Of a stretch of 35,600 bases of DNA, positions 23,901 through 30,961 are shown piece after piece. A program made the position numbers and the translations under genes. The notes beneath the pieces are model-generated. The model was not told the origin of the DNA. It made no database searches and saw only the letters and a list, made by a program, of their open reading frames with translations. Source of the stretch: Rhodocyclaceae bacterium (GTDB taxonomy: Bacteria > Pseudomonadota > Gammaproteobacteria > Burkholderiales > Rhodocyclaceae); contig JAGRGB010000054.1 in the NCBI GenBank assembly GCA_020445745.1, forward strand, positions 1 to 35,600, written 5' to 3'. How positions within the stretch are numbered: the first letter of the stretch is position 1; each line of letters opens with the position of its first letter.

Positions 23901-24025
23901 TGCTCGGGCAGCTCGAACCCCTGGCAGCAAAGGATCTGTCGGCGCGGACCCGGCGGCGCATCGCCTCGCTCCAGGCGCAAACCACGGCGGTCGACAAACG
24001 AGCGGAGGGCTGTGAAAGGCCTTAG
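20957..24025 (+). CDS. SARP-type transcriptional activator with AAA ATPase and TPR domains
   Basis: A 1022-residue cytoplasmic regulator. Residues about 15-95 form an OmpR-like winged helix without a receiver domain (LRLLGPMELFAAGERVALP, then KTRALLAYLAAS, LRWSLSRLRKVV). A bacterial transcriptional activation domain follows (about 98-245; ALYRGEFLEGLELPDF, EQARRSQCEVLSELV). Next is an AAA_16-type ATPase (about 284-560) with Walker A GEPGLGKS (316-323) and Walker B LVVLDDLQWFD (399-409). The rest is helical, Ala/Leu/Glu-rich TPR-like repeats. The order matches AfsR-like SARP/LAL regulators that respond to an unknown ligand through the TPR region. The ATG at 20957 or 20966 could be used; neither has a strong site. 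The stop overlaps the convergent TetR gene by 4 bases. Target genes are unknown. Confidence 0.88.
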   Translation: MHAMDAVAAEFESAPLALRLLGPMELFAAGERVALPRSKKTRALLAYLAASGRPHRRDRLCALLWDMTDDPRGALRWSLSRLRKVVSADLERIEADHQQVFLSPAGMRIDACELARIGRAGPGAMDTAELDRAAALYRGEFLEGLELPDFLDFSAWCIDQREQARRSQCEVLSELVDRLRDEPERALHYARQRAQTDAFNPTAQKVLLRLLLELGKVAEAQQRFDHAQRLFRQVSAPDAIALEQAWNALRKQPSGAAVDEIREHAPLLPGVDVDADADQGGARPAFVGRQALLARLEGLVERALQSGVTELALVTGEPGLGKSRLAERLSGSASVRGCVVVSGRAFEAESSRPFGPWADALAIDLQQTVATDSPASREHLFDSLRARLAARAGQGRGVLVVLDDLQWFDRNSTELLHYLVRTYDRGPMMVLMLARGGELPDNEAALRLLRGLRRDRTVHQIELEPLGRDDIANLVGAMPGGSKQHVVDVAGGNPLYALEFVRARSEGLAGTPPTLLQLVRERVAKLPDRAADALRWGAVLGHAIDLGRLEGLMSQPADELVNALERLEHSALLRIDTTRVHERYVFAHDLIREAVYGDLSHPRRRLMHRKLALLLEPQAADAAVAAELAHHASLAGEALLGVRACITAGQHALRVFANSEAEALARRGLRLAGELDEAQRVESSLDLLHVLYAARTPEREQAARDARELAERALDLGLTRAARQGFQMVSYLRWENSSLADAHANILQAERVSRLAEPGERAVTLAQAARCLVLLERNLQQAEAFVLEADAVGRREGRSSAAVSFALGMIAAHRGDAEAAVEAFTAARNLARQQGEHLAEFGAIEHHVMLDLDRGQIEAAIELASDLVELGRRVRPGAELPSARALLALAQWSRDPASDDRELAEAVEAVRQADAKYELSYLLSRWAERLLATGMVGDARVLANEALEVARAIGRSSDLANAAVILVEAGHRQGSRGECDRLLGQLEPLAAKDLSARTRRRIASLQAQTTAVDKRAEGCERP

Positions 24026-24684
24026 CGGGCTGCGCTCGGCTGGCGCCGCGGCGGCGCAGCCGATCCCGGTTCCTCGCGGAGCGTGGCGAGGGCTTCGCGC
24101 AGCGCCGATCGTGCCAGCCGGGACTGCACCAGGCCGCGGGCCGCGTCGGCGGCCGCCGCGATGTACTCGCGTTGGCCATGGATCAGCACGAGCACCTGGC
24201 AGCCTTCGATCAGCAGCATCAACTGGCGCGCCAGCGCCGCCCCGTCGCCGTCGCCGGACTCGGTGAGGGCCTCGGCGAGCACCGCTTCGACGGCCGTCTT
24301 GTGGCGGCGTGCCGCCTTGCGGGCCGGGTGGCCCGGCGAGTCGGTGAATTCGATCGCCGCGCGGGTGAAGCCGGAGCCCCGCCAGTCACGCTTGGAAGCC
24401 CATTGCTGCAGCCCGGCGAACAGCGCATCGACGACATCGCCGCGATCTCCGCTGGTGGTGTCGGCCCACTGTCGGATGCGGGCGAGCATCAGTTCGTGCT
24501 GTATGTCCAGCACCGCCGCGATCAGGGCGTCCTTGCTCTCGAAATGCTGGTACAGGGTGCGCTTGGTGATGCCGGCCGCGGTGGCGATGGCGTCCACCCC
24601 GACCCGGGCAAAGCCGCCCTGATAGAAGAGCTGATACGCCGCATCGACGATGCGCCGCCGCGTTTCACCGGCCCTTGTCCGCAT
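24022..24684 (-). CDS. TetR-family transcriptional repressor
   Basis: A 220-residue protein. The ATG at 24684 follows AAGG by 8 bases and places the family helix-turn-helix at the N-terminus: TRRRIVDAAYQLFYQGGF (8-25), VDAIATAAGITKRTLYQHF (30-48) and ESKDALIAAVL. The remaining helices form the ligand and dimer domain, with a variable region typical of inducer binding (LMLLIEGCQVLVLIHGQ). The C-terminal tail is Arg/Pro-rich. It is divergent from the mandelate racemase-like gene, and an imperfect palindrome between them (24703-24724) is a plausible operator. It probably represses itself and the racemase gene until a ligand related to the racemase substrate is present (inference from arrangement). 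Confidence 0.9.
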   Translation of the reverse strand: MRTRAGETRRRIVDAAYQLFYQGGFARVGVDAIATAAGITKRTLYQHFESKDALIAAVLDIQHELMLARIRQWADTTSGDRGDVVDALFAGLQQWASKRDWRGSGFTRAAIEFTDSPGHPARKAARRHKTAVEAVLAEALTESGDGDGAALARQLMLLIEGCQVLVLIHGQREYIAAAADAARGLVQSRLARSALREALATLREEPGSAAPPRRQPSAAR

Positions 24685-24702
24685 TCCGGACGCCTTCGAA
24701 GG

Positions 24703-24724
24703 TATACCGACCAGTGAGTGTACA
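24703..24724. promoter_or_regulatory. Candidate TetR operator
   Basis: The sequence ATACCGACCAGTGAGTGTAC (24704-24723) has a left half ACCGACCAGT of the kind found in TetR-family operators and a degenerate right half GAGTGTAC. It lies 20 bases before the TetR start and about 65 bases before the racemase start, where a shared operator is expected. Confidence 0.4.
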
Positions 24725-24787
24725 TGGATCGGTGGCGGAACTATCGTTGCCTTGCCACGACCGGCGAATCGCCGAAGGGGGATCACC

Positions 24788-25876
24788 ATGACCCAATCTT
24801 CCCTGACCCTGCGCAAGCTGCGCACCCGCCCGGTCAAGGTGCCGATGGCCGAGCCCCATCGGACCGCCAGCGGCGTGATCCACGAGTCGCCGCTGGTGCT
24901 GGTGGACCTCGAAACCGACGAGGGCGTGACCGGGCACGGCTACGTGTTCTGCTACACCGCGCTGGCCCTCAAGCCGACCGCCTTGCTGATCGCCGCGCTG
25001 GAGTCGCTGGTCGTCGGCCAGCCGCTGGCCCCGCTGCAGATCCATCAGGACCTGGCCAGGCGCTTCCGGCTGCTGGGACCCCAGGGGCTCACCGGCATCG
25101 CGATGGCTGCGGTGGACATGGCGGCGTGGGATGCACAGGCCCGTGCCCAGGGCCTGCCGCTGGTGCGCCTGCTGGGCGGCACGCCGCGGCCGGTTCCCGC
25201 CTACGGCGCTGCCGGCTTCGACGGCGCCGAGGGTTCGGCCCGGGTCGCCGCCGGATGGGCCGAGCGCGGCTTCAAGGGGGTCAAGGCCAAGATCGGCTAC
25301 CCGAGCGTGGACGAGGACGTCGCCGTCGTGAAGGCGATGCGTGCCGCGGTCGGCGACGAGGTCGCGCTGATGGTGGACTACAACCAGTCGCTGACGGTCG
25401 CGGAGGCCATCGAGCGCGGCCGCCGGCTCGACGATCTCGGGCTGGCATGGATCGAGGAGCCGACGCTGGCCCACGACCATGGCGGCCATGCACGGATCGC
25501 GCGCGAACTGGCCACCCCGATCCAGTGCGGCGAGAACTGGTGGGGACCGCTCGACATGCGCCAGGCGATCGAGGCCGGGGCGAGCGACCTGATGATGCCC
25601 GACGTGATGAAGATCGGCGGCGTGAGCGGCTGGCTGCAGGCGGCCGCGCTCGGCGCCGCCCATGGCATCCGCTTGTCGAACCATCTCTTCGTCGAGGTCA
25701 GCGCGCAACTGCTGTGTGCCACCGCGACGGCGCACTGGCTCGAGTATGCCGAATGGTTCAATCCGGTGATCGCCGAGCCGCTGCGGGTCGTCGACGGTTG
25801 CGCGCTGCCGGCCGACCGGCCGGGCTCGGGCATCGAGTGGGACGAGCGGGCGGTGGCCCGCTACCTGGTGCCCTGA
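24788..25876 (+). CDS. Mandelate racemase homologue (enolase superfamily)
   Basis: A 362-residue protein, the normal length of mandelate racemase. The ATG at 24788 follows GAAGGGGGA. It resembles Pseudomonas putida mandelate racemase along its whole length as I recall that sequence: an N-terminal capping domain, KAKIGYP with Lys166 and Lys168, VDYNQS with Asp197, IEEPTL with Glu223, GENWWGP with Glu249, MPDVMKIGGV with Asp272, SNHLF with His299 and HWLEY with Glu319. Each is offset by +2 from the known K164, K166, D195, E221, E247, D270, H297 and E317. The metal ligands, both general bases (Lys168, His299-Asp272 dyad) and the electrophilic Glu319 are therefore all present. The predicted reaction is Mg-dependent 1,1-proton transfer on a 2-hydroxy acid; mandelate itself is a likely but unproven substrate. 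A TetR regulator is divergent. Confidence 0.9.
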   Translation: MTQSSLTLRKLRTRPVKVPMAEPHRTASGVIHESPLVLVDLETDEGVTGHGYVFCYTALALKPTALLIAALESLVVGQPLAPLQIHQDLARRFRLLGPQGLTGIAMAAVDMAAWDAQARAQGLPLVRLLGGTPRPVPAYGAAGFDGAEGSARVAAGWAERGFKGVKAKIGYPSVDEDVAVVKAMRAAVGDEVALMVDYNQSLTVAEAIERGRRLDDLGLAWIEEPTLAHDHGGHARIARELATPIQCGENWWGPLDMRQAIEAGASDLMMPDVMKIGGVSGWLQAAALGAAHGIRLSNHLFVEVSAQLLCATATAHWLEYAEWFNPVIAEPLRVVDGCALPADRPGSGIEWDERAVARYLVP

Positions 25877-25889
25877 CTGTCGGCACCGG

Positions 25890-25909
25890 CCCGGCAGCGC
25901 GCCGCCGGG
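25890..25909. terminator. Short hairpin between convergent genes
   Basis: Arms CCCGGC (25890-25895) and GCCGGG (25904-25909) fall in the 33-base gap between the racemase and pyrR stops, abutting the pyrR stop. No T-run. It may act on both strands. Confidence 0.3.
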
Positions 25910-26476
25910 TCAGGCAGCGGCCGCCTTGCGCAGCAGATCGATGCCGAATTCCGGTTCGAAAGGCGGGACCCGGCATTCGACGATGTCGCCCGGGGCCACC
26001 TGCAGGCGCACGCCGACGATGTCCGCGTGCACCGGCAGCCGGCAGGTGCAGCGGTCGGCCAGCACCGCGACGCGGATCTGCGCCGGCTGGCGGCGCGCCA
26101 GGTGGTCGATGGCGGTGAGCAGGGAATGGCCGGTGTACAGCACGTCGTCCACCAGCAGCACCGTGACGCCCGCCAGATCGACCGCTGCTTCACCGGCGTC
26201 CTCCTGGAGCCTGGTCTGCGGGAACAGCAGGCTCAGGTCGTCGGCGTAGCGCTTGATGTCGAGGTCCACGCGCAGCGGCGACGGCAGCCCGTGATCGTCG
26301 CGCAGGCGCGCGCAGATGCGATCGGCCAGCGGCGCGCCGCGGCGCCGGATGCCGATCACCGCGGCCTGCTCGATGCCGGCGAGCAATGCCGCCGTGCGTC
26401 TCGCCATGGCGGCGATGACGACCTCGAGCTGGTCGGCATCGTAGAGCGTCGAACGTGCGGGTGTGTGCGTCGTCAT
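25910..26476 (-). CDS. pyrR: PyrR-type phosphoribosyltransferase
   Basis: A 188-residue type I phosphoribosyltransferase. The ATG at 26476 has GGAG 7 bases upstream. The PRPP-binding signature VLLVDDVLYTGHSLLTAI (about 106-123) is the PyrR form of the motif. GIRRRGAPLADRI (42-54) and DLDIKRYADDL (71-81) are also where PyrR has its conserved Arg and dimer-loop segments. PyrR proteins convert uracil and PRPP to UMP, and in some bacteria also bind pyrimidine mRNA leaders to cause attenuation. No pyrB or pyrC gene is adjacent here, so a regulatory role cannot be inferred from context. The C-terminal RKAAAA tail is unremarkable. It is convergent with the racemase gene. Confidence 0.85.
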   Translation of the reverse strand: MTTHTPARSTLYDADQLEVVIAAMARRTAALLAGIEQAAVIGIRRRGAPLADRICARLRDDHGLPSPLRVDLDIKRYADDLSLLFPQTRLQEDAGEAAVDLAGVTVLLVDDVLYTGHSLLTAIDHLARRQPAQIRVAVLADRCTCRLPVHADIVGVRLQVAPGDIVECRVPPFEPEFGIDLLRKAAAA

Positions 26477-26971
26477 GGCTCGCTCCAGGGATCCAGGGCA
26501 GGGGCGGCAATTCCAGGATAGCCATCCTACGCCTGCTGCCGGGGCATAGGGCGGGAGGCAGCGGCGGGATCTTCGCGGGCGATGCCGTCGTTCGCCAGGC
26601 CTTGGCCGCGACCAGTCCCTCAGCTGCCCGAGCGCACCGGAGGGCAGCGGGATCGTCGCAGATCCGGCGAGCGACGCGCGAGCGCCGACGGTGACCACGA
26701 CCACGGGTCGCCGCAATGGCCGGTTACGGCGCCGCTGCGATCGTCGCGCGATCTGCGCGGCGGCAGACCTCGTCGTCGTTCGTCGCCTGGCCGAAGAAAG
26801 GAAGAAGATCCAGGCGCGGGGGGCTGCGCCTGGCCAAGTCCTGCGGGAGGGAATTTCAATAAGGGCTCGCGCCGCTTGCTGGCACGCGAGGGGGTTTGTG
26901 GGATCGAATGTCTTCGGGGTGCCCCGGGCCGGCACCAGGTGCCGGCCCACCGTGAAGCGCGCGCGATACGC
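26477..26971. other. Gap between pyrR and the P460-like cytochrome gene
   Basis: No gene is supported. The only clear element is the hairpin at 26926-26948 just after the cytochrome stop. The rest is GC-rich, with short Arg-rich frames on both strands. The promoter for pyrR should lie here but no convincing -35/-10 pair was found. Confidence 0.5.
26926..26948 (-). terminator. Strong hairpin after the cytochrome gene
   Basis: GGGCCGGCACC (26926-26936) and GGTGCCGGCCC (26938-26948) form an almost gapless 23-base palindrome; in RNA this gives a 10-bp stem with a 3-base loop. It begins 24 bases after the stop of the leftward cytochrome gene, the last of the seven-gene run. A T-run is lacking. 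Confidence 0.55.
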
Positions 26972-27652
26972 CTAGGTCCCTTGCTTCGGCGCGGCCGCGG
27001 GCATCGTCATCGTCTTCAGCACCTCGTTCAGTTCGTCGAGGGCCTTCTGGTCGTCTTCGGTCAGCGGATCGGGTTCCGTGCACCGCGGATCGGTCTTCTG
27101 CACGGCAGCCAGCATGCGACGGGTGATGGGGATCGGATCGCAACCGTGTTCCATCTCGCAGACCATGTCGAACTCCGGGCGAGCCTTGACGTGGCAGGCG
27201 AAGCAGTTGCCGCCGAAGCGGTTGACGACGTCGACAAAGCCGCGCTTGCGGATCGTCGAGCCTTCCTTCGCGACGTCGAGCTCGAAGAACTCCCAGTCGC
27301 GGGTGGCCGGATTGAAGCCCTTCGGCTGCTTCACCATGGCCTCGCCCGGGATCAGTTGCACGACCGATCCCACCGGATAGTCGCCGCTGCCTTTTTCGGC
27401 GACCGCCTTCGTCGCCTCGGTCTTGCCGAGGACGTTATCGACGTAGAAGTGACGGACCTTGGTCATGTCCTTCAGGCAGTTGAAGGTGCTGTCGGTGACC
27501 GGTATCGCGGCCGGCTCGGCCGCGCCGGCCCAGCCGGCGGAAAGCGCCAGCAGGGACGCCGCGGCGACCGCGGCGAGGCCTTTCCAGGCCGCTTCGCGGC
27601 GTGCGGATCGCTGAGTCGATGGTGTCGTCGAGTTTTGGGATGACCCGTGCAT
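26972..27652 (-). CDS. Exported cytochrome P460-like monohaem protein
   Basis: A 226-residue protein. The ATG at 27652 follows AAGGA by about 6 bases. A basic N-region is followed by a hydrophobic core (GLAAVAAASLLALSAGWAGA, about 25-44), a Sec signal, so the mature protein is periplasmic. A single haem-binding motif CFACH is at 150-154 (His154 as proximal ligand). Before it come YPVGSVVQLIPGEAMVKQ (92-109) and WEFFELDV (120-127), which resemble the P460 fold, where a small beta-rich protein binds one c-type haem. The sixth ligand is not evident. Further Cys at 59, 165, 171 and 191 could form disulfides. P460 cytochromes oxidise hydroxylamine, but many relatives have unknown roles. It lies 99 bases after phaC in the same direction and may be read from it. 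Confidence 0.72.
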   Translation of the reverse strand: MHGSSQNSTTPSTQRSARREAAWKGLAAVAAASLLALSAGWAGAAEPAAIPVTDSTFNCLKDMTKVRHFYVDNVLGKTEATKAVAEKGSGDYPVGSVVQLIPGEAMVKQPKGFNPATRDWEFFELDVAKEGSTIRKRGFVDVVNRFGGNCFACHVKARPEFDMVCEMEHGCDPIPITRRMLAAVQKTDPRCTEPDPLTEDDQKALDELNEVLKTMTMPAAAPKQGT

Positions 27653-27751
27653 GATTGATCCTTCCTTCCAGTTGAGGGATTTCGTGGTTGCGCCGGTGAT
27701 GTCTCGGCGGCTCGCGCCACGGACGCTGACAAAGATTCCGACGATGCGACG

Positions 27752-28897
27752 CTAGCACCTGTCCATGATCCATTTGGCAATGGCCGGCGCGAGAATCTTC
27801 TGGGCCTTGCCGCCGACGAAGGTGCCGATGTGTCCGCCCGGCACCGCCATCTCGGTGTAGTCGGACGTTCCGAACTTGCCGTCGAGGTCGCGACTGCACG
27901 AGGTCGGAATGATCACGTCGCCGTCGGCGTATACATTGAGGACCGGCATGTCGATGCGGGACAGGTCCACCCGCCGGCCATCCAGCTCCAGTTCGCTGCG
28001 GATCAGCTTGTTGTCCTGGTACAGGTCCTTGAACCACTGGCGCATCACCTCGCCCGGATGTCCGGGACGGTCGGCGATCCATCGCTCCATGCGCAGGAAG
28101 TTGAGCAGCTTCGCCTCGTCGTTGAGGATGTGCACCAGGTCGGTGGTGTACTTGGTCATGTTGGACACCGGATTCATCATCAGGAAGGCGAACCCGACCA
28201 TGGCCCCCGGCGCCATCCCGAGCGTGTCCACCAGCAGGTCCACGTCCTCGGGGTCGAGGGAGCGCGCCCACAGGTTCATGTAACCGGCACCCCGCTCGGG
28301 GCTGCTCCGGTCGCCGTGGAAGTCCAGCGGGCTCACGGTCAGCACCAGGTTCTGGACCTTCTCCGGAAACAAGGACGCGTAGCAGGTGGTGAACACGCCG
28401 CCCTGGCAGATGCCGAGCAGATTGACCTTGTCCACCCCGTGTCGCTCGCGGATGGTATCGATGCAGTCGTCCAGGTAACCCGAGACGTAGTCGTCGATCG
28501 TCAGCCAGCGCTGGGCGCGCGTCGGGTGGCCCCAATCGACCATGTAGAGGTCCAGGCCTTCGCCGAGCAGCTTGCGGACGAACGAGCGTTCCTCCTCCAG
28601 GTCGATCATCTGGTAGCGACCCACCAGCGCATAGACGATCAGCACCGGCACCCGCGCCGGCCGCTCGACGACCGGCTGGTAGTGGTAGAGACGGACCATG
28701 TCCTGGCGCCACACCTCTTCCTTGGCGGCGGTGGCGATCGCCAGATCCTCGTCCGTGTATTCGGTCAGCCGCTGGACCCCCTGGGCGATCTTCTGCCGGA
28801 CCTCCTCGAACTCCCGCAGGACGCCCTCCGGAGTGATGCGGATCGGCAGCGTGCCGGCCGCCTCCTTGCCTTGCTTGTCTTGCTGGGCCTTGCTCAT
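27752..28897 (-). CDS. phaC: Class III polyhydroxyalkanoate synthase, catalytic subunit PhaC
   Basis: A 381-residue alpha/beta-hydrolase, the length of class III PhaC and much shorter than class I or II enzymes. The ATG at 28897 overlaps the phaE stop as ATGA, ensuring coupled synthesis. The nucleophile Cys164 sits in the lipase-box-like GICQGG (162-167). Asp327 (in YADGDVIIP) and His356 (in GGHIG) complete the triad; the Asp-His spacing of 29 is the same as in the Allochromatium vinosum enzyme (Asp302-His331). The N-terminal VLIVYALVGRYQMIDL and YMVDWGHPTRAQRWLT segments are typical of PhaC. It polymerises (R)-3-hydroxyacyl-CoA, usually of short chain length, at the granule surface with PhaE. 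A cytochrome gene follows after 99 bases. Confidence 0.96.
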   Translation of the reverse strand: MSKAQQDKQGKEAAGTLPIRITPEGVLREFEEVRQKIAQGVQRLTEYTDEDLAIATAAKEEVWRQDMVRLYHYQPVVERPARVPVLIVYALVGRYQMIDLEEERSFVRKLLGEGLDLYMVDWGHPTRAQRWLTIDDYVSGYLDDCIDTIRERHGVDKVNLLGICQGGVFTTCYASLFPEKVQNLVLTVSPLDFHGDRSSPERGAGYMNLWARSLDPEDVDLLVDTLGMAPGAMVGFAFLMMNPVSNMTKYTTDLVHILNDEAKLLNFLRMERWIADRPGHPGEVMRQWFKDLYQDNKLIRSELELDGRRVDLSRIDMPVLNVYADGDVIIPTSCSRDLDGKFGTSDYTEMAVPGGHIGTFVGGKAQKILAPAIAKWIMDRC

Positions 28898-29895
28898 TTT
28901 CTGCCGTCCTTGCCATGAGTTGCGGAGCGCCTGGCGGCGACCGGTGGCGCCATCGATCTCTTCAGCCGCCGCAATTCCCGCTTCAGTTCCTGAATCTCGC
29001 GATAGGCCTCGTCCACTTCGGCGCGGGTCGGTATGTTCATCGCCTCGCTCGAGATCGCCACCACCCGATGCGCCGCCCGGCGATAGCGGGTCGCGGCGCG
29101 TATCATCTTGGCGGAGGCCTGCAGCCCTTCGTCGGACTGCATGGCATCGTGGGCGGCAGAGTCGGTGATCCTCGCCCACAGCCGGATCAGTTCCTGGACC
29201 GAGTCGACGCTTTCGCCGCGGGTGCCCATTTCCGTGAGGCGCCCCAGCAATCCTTCGATGCCCTTGGCCCAGATCCTGGCAATGACGGCCAGGTACTCGA
29301 GCTGAGCCTGCTGCTTGGCGAGGGCGGCATCCTCCATGGTCCGCCAGGCGTCGCGAAGTTCGCGCGAAGGGGCGAGGCCCAGCGCATCCGCCAGCGCGCC
29401 GAAGGTGCGCTCGGCCCCTGTCATCAGCGAGCCGAGGACTTCGCCGTCCCTGGCCAGCAGGTTGCTCCAGGCGTCGAAGCCGCCGCCCGGCAGCTTCAGC
29501 GGCACCGCCATCGCCTGCCCGAAGGAACCGAGCATGTCGATGAACTGCCGGGTCGGCGATTCCCCGGTCGACGGCAGGCCGGCGAGCCACCAGGCGGGCG
29601 ACATGGGGGCCCCCAGGGCCTGGGCATAGGACCGGTAGAGCGGCGCGAGCATCTCCTGGGTGTGCTGCAGGGAGCGGATGATCTGGTCGACCGGATACGG
29701 CGTCGTCGAATCCTCGGCGGTGGCGGCCGCTTCGGCCTGGGCGGCCGCCGCCGCCCGGCCGGGGGCTTCCGCACCCTGCCGGGTTTCCGGCCTGGGTGCC
29801 AGACCCGCGAACAAGCCGGGGATCGCATTCAGCCACCAGTCGTAGAGCGAAGCGGACTGTTCGGTGGCCGAGGGATTGTCTTTGGTCATGTTCAT
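28894..29895 (-). CDS. phaE: Class III PHA synthase subunit PhaE
   Basis: A 333-residue cytoplasmic protein. It starts at the ATG at 29895 (a second ATG at 29889 is possible) and ends in the ATGA overlap with phaC. Typical PhaE features are an N-terminal LYDWWLNAIPGLF, QHTQEMLAPLYRSYAQALG (about 77-95), long amphipathic helices (ELRDAWRTMEDAALAKQQAQLEYLAVI split over 180-206), and a C-terminal NIPTRAEVDEAYREIQELKREL with a Lys/Arg-rich coiled-coil tail. PhaE has no catalytic residues. It forms the active complex with PhaC and activates it, perhaps by shaping the product tunnel. An Ala-rich low-complexity linker is at about 48-62. The gene starts 10 bases after the SDR stop, so SDR-phaE-phaC is one operon. 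Confidence 0.92.
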   Translation of the reverse strand: MNMTKDNPSATEQSASLYDWWLNAIPGLFAGLAPRPETRQGAEAPGRAAAAAQAEAAATAEDSTTPYPVDQIIRSLQHTQEMLAPLYRSYAQALGAPMSPAWWLAGLPSTGESPTRQFIDMLGSFGQAMAVPLKLPGGGFDAWSNLLARDGEVLGSLMTGAERTFGALADALGLAPSRELRDAWRTMEDAALAKQQAQLEYLAVIARIWAKGIEGLLGRLTEMGTRGESVDSVQELIRLWARITDSAAHDAMQSDEGLQASAKMIRAATRYRRAAHRVVAISSEAMNIPTRAEVDEAYREIQELKRELRRLKRSMAPPVAARRSATHGKDGRK

Positions 29896-29905
29896 GGTCG
29901 ATCTT

Positions 29906-30667
29906 CTAGAGACTGCTCGTCAGGTGGCCGCCATCGACCACCAGCACCGAACCGGTCATGTAGCTCGAAGCGTCGGAAGCCAGCAGCAGCAGCGGACCGT
30001 CCAGTTCTTCTGGCCGACCGACGCGGCGTTGGGGAATGCGCTTGATCAGCGCCTGTCCGGCATCGCTCTGGAAGAACTCCCGGTTGATGCCGGTTTCGAC
30101 GTAGCCGGGGGCCAGCGCATTGACCCGGATCCGGTGGCGGGCCAGTTCGAGAGCCATGGCCCGCGTCAGGTGATTGAGGGCGGCCTTCGAGGCGACGTAG
30201 GAGGGCACCTGGCCGGCGACACGCAGACCGACGATCGAGGTGATGTTGATGATGCTGCCGGCAAGGCGATGGGCGAGCATCTGCTTCGCCGCCGCCTGGG
30301 CCATGTACCAGGCGCCGTTCAGATTGACGTCGATGACCTTCTTCCAGTCCTTGTCGTCGTGCTCGAGCAGCGGCTTGGTCACCGCCAGGCCGGCGTTATT
30401 GACCAGGATGCCGACCGGCCCCAGCTTCGCCGCGACCTCGTCGAAGGCGGCCTGGACGCTCGTCGGGTCGGTGACGTCGAGGCGTACCGCGACGGCTTCG
30501 CCACCGTCCCTGCACATCTGCTCGGCAAGGGCCGCGGTCTCGTTCTGGCGAAGATCCGCCAGCGCCACCTTGGCGCCGGCGCGGGCGAGGGTTCGTGCGA
30601 AATGGTTGCCGAGCCCCCCCGACGCTCCGGTGACCAGGGCGCATTTGCCATCCAGTGTTCGTTCCAT
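29906..30667 (-). CDS. SDR-family oxidoreductase, probable 3-hydroxyacyl-CoA reductase or dehydrogenase for PHA
   Basis: A 253-residue classical short-chain dehydrogenase. The ATG at 30667 has AAGGAG 8 bases upstream. Landmarks are the nucleotide loop TGASGGLG (13-20), Asp38 at the end of the second strand (ALADLR), NNAG (90-93), Asn115 (DVNLNG), and catalytic Ser144, Tyr157 and Lys161. An acidic residue after the second strand generally favours NAD(H) over NADP(H), unlike typical NADPH-dependent PhaB. The acetoacetyl-CoA reductase role is therefore suggested by context, not by sequence. The gene is followed by phaE after 10 bases, so its product probably feeds the synthase. A general 3-oxoacyl reductase or alcohol dehydrogenase is possible. 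Confidence 0.87.
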   Translation of the reverse strand: MERTLDGKCALVTGASGGLGNHFARTLARAGAKVALADLRQNETAALAEQMCRDGGEAVAVRLDVTDPTSVQAAFDEVAAKLGPVGILVNNAGLAVTKPLLEHDDKDWKKVIDVNLNGAWYMAQAAAKQMLAHRLAGSIINITSIVGLRVAGQVPSYVASKAALNHLTRAMALELARHRIRVNALAPGYVETGINREFFQSDAGQALIKRIPQRRVGRPEELDGPLLLLASDASSYMTGSVLVVDGGHLTSSL

Positions 30668-30961
30668 CGACTGTCTCCTTCGCCTGATTTCAGTTTCGTG
30701 AAGTGCATCGCGAGGGGCGGCGGCAGGCCATCCCGCCGCGGCGGGCGCGTGCGGCGTCGCCGCTTTGCGGCTGCGCTGCCAACGGCGCCCTTCGGGCGTT
30801 GCACGGATCCTTTGTCCTGCAAATGCGTGCGACCACCGCCGCCGGACCTGGGCTGCGGCCGTCGTCCCATTGCTGCACGGCAGGCATCCGGTGCCGGCGC
30901 TCCCGCCCGGCTGCTGTGCGGAGATCGCTGGCGACGCCGATGCTCGGGGTCGGCGGTGCAT

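Noticed and set aside
20777-23980. A 1067-codon leftward frame opposite the SARP regulator
   Set aside because: Gln/Arg/His-rich antisense of a gene with Walker motifs; not a protein by composition.
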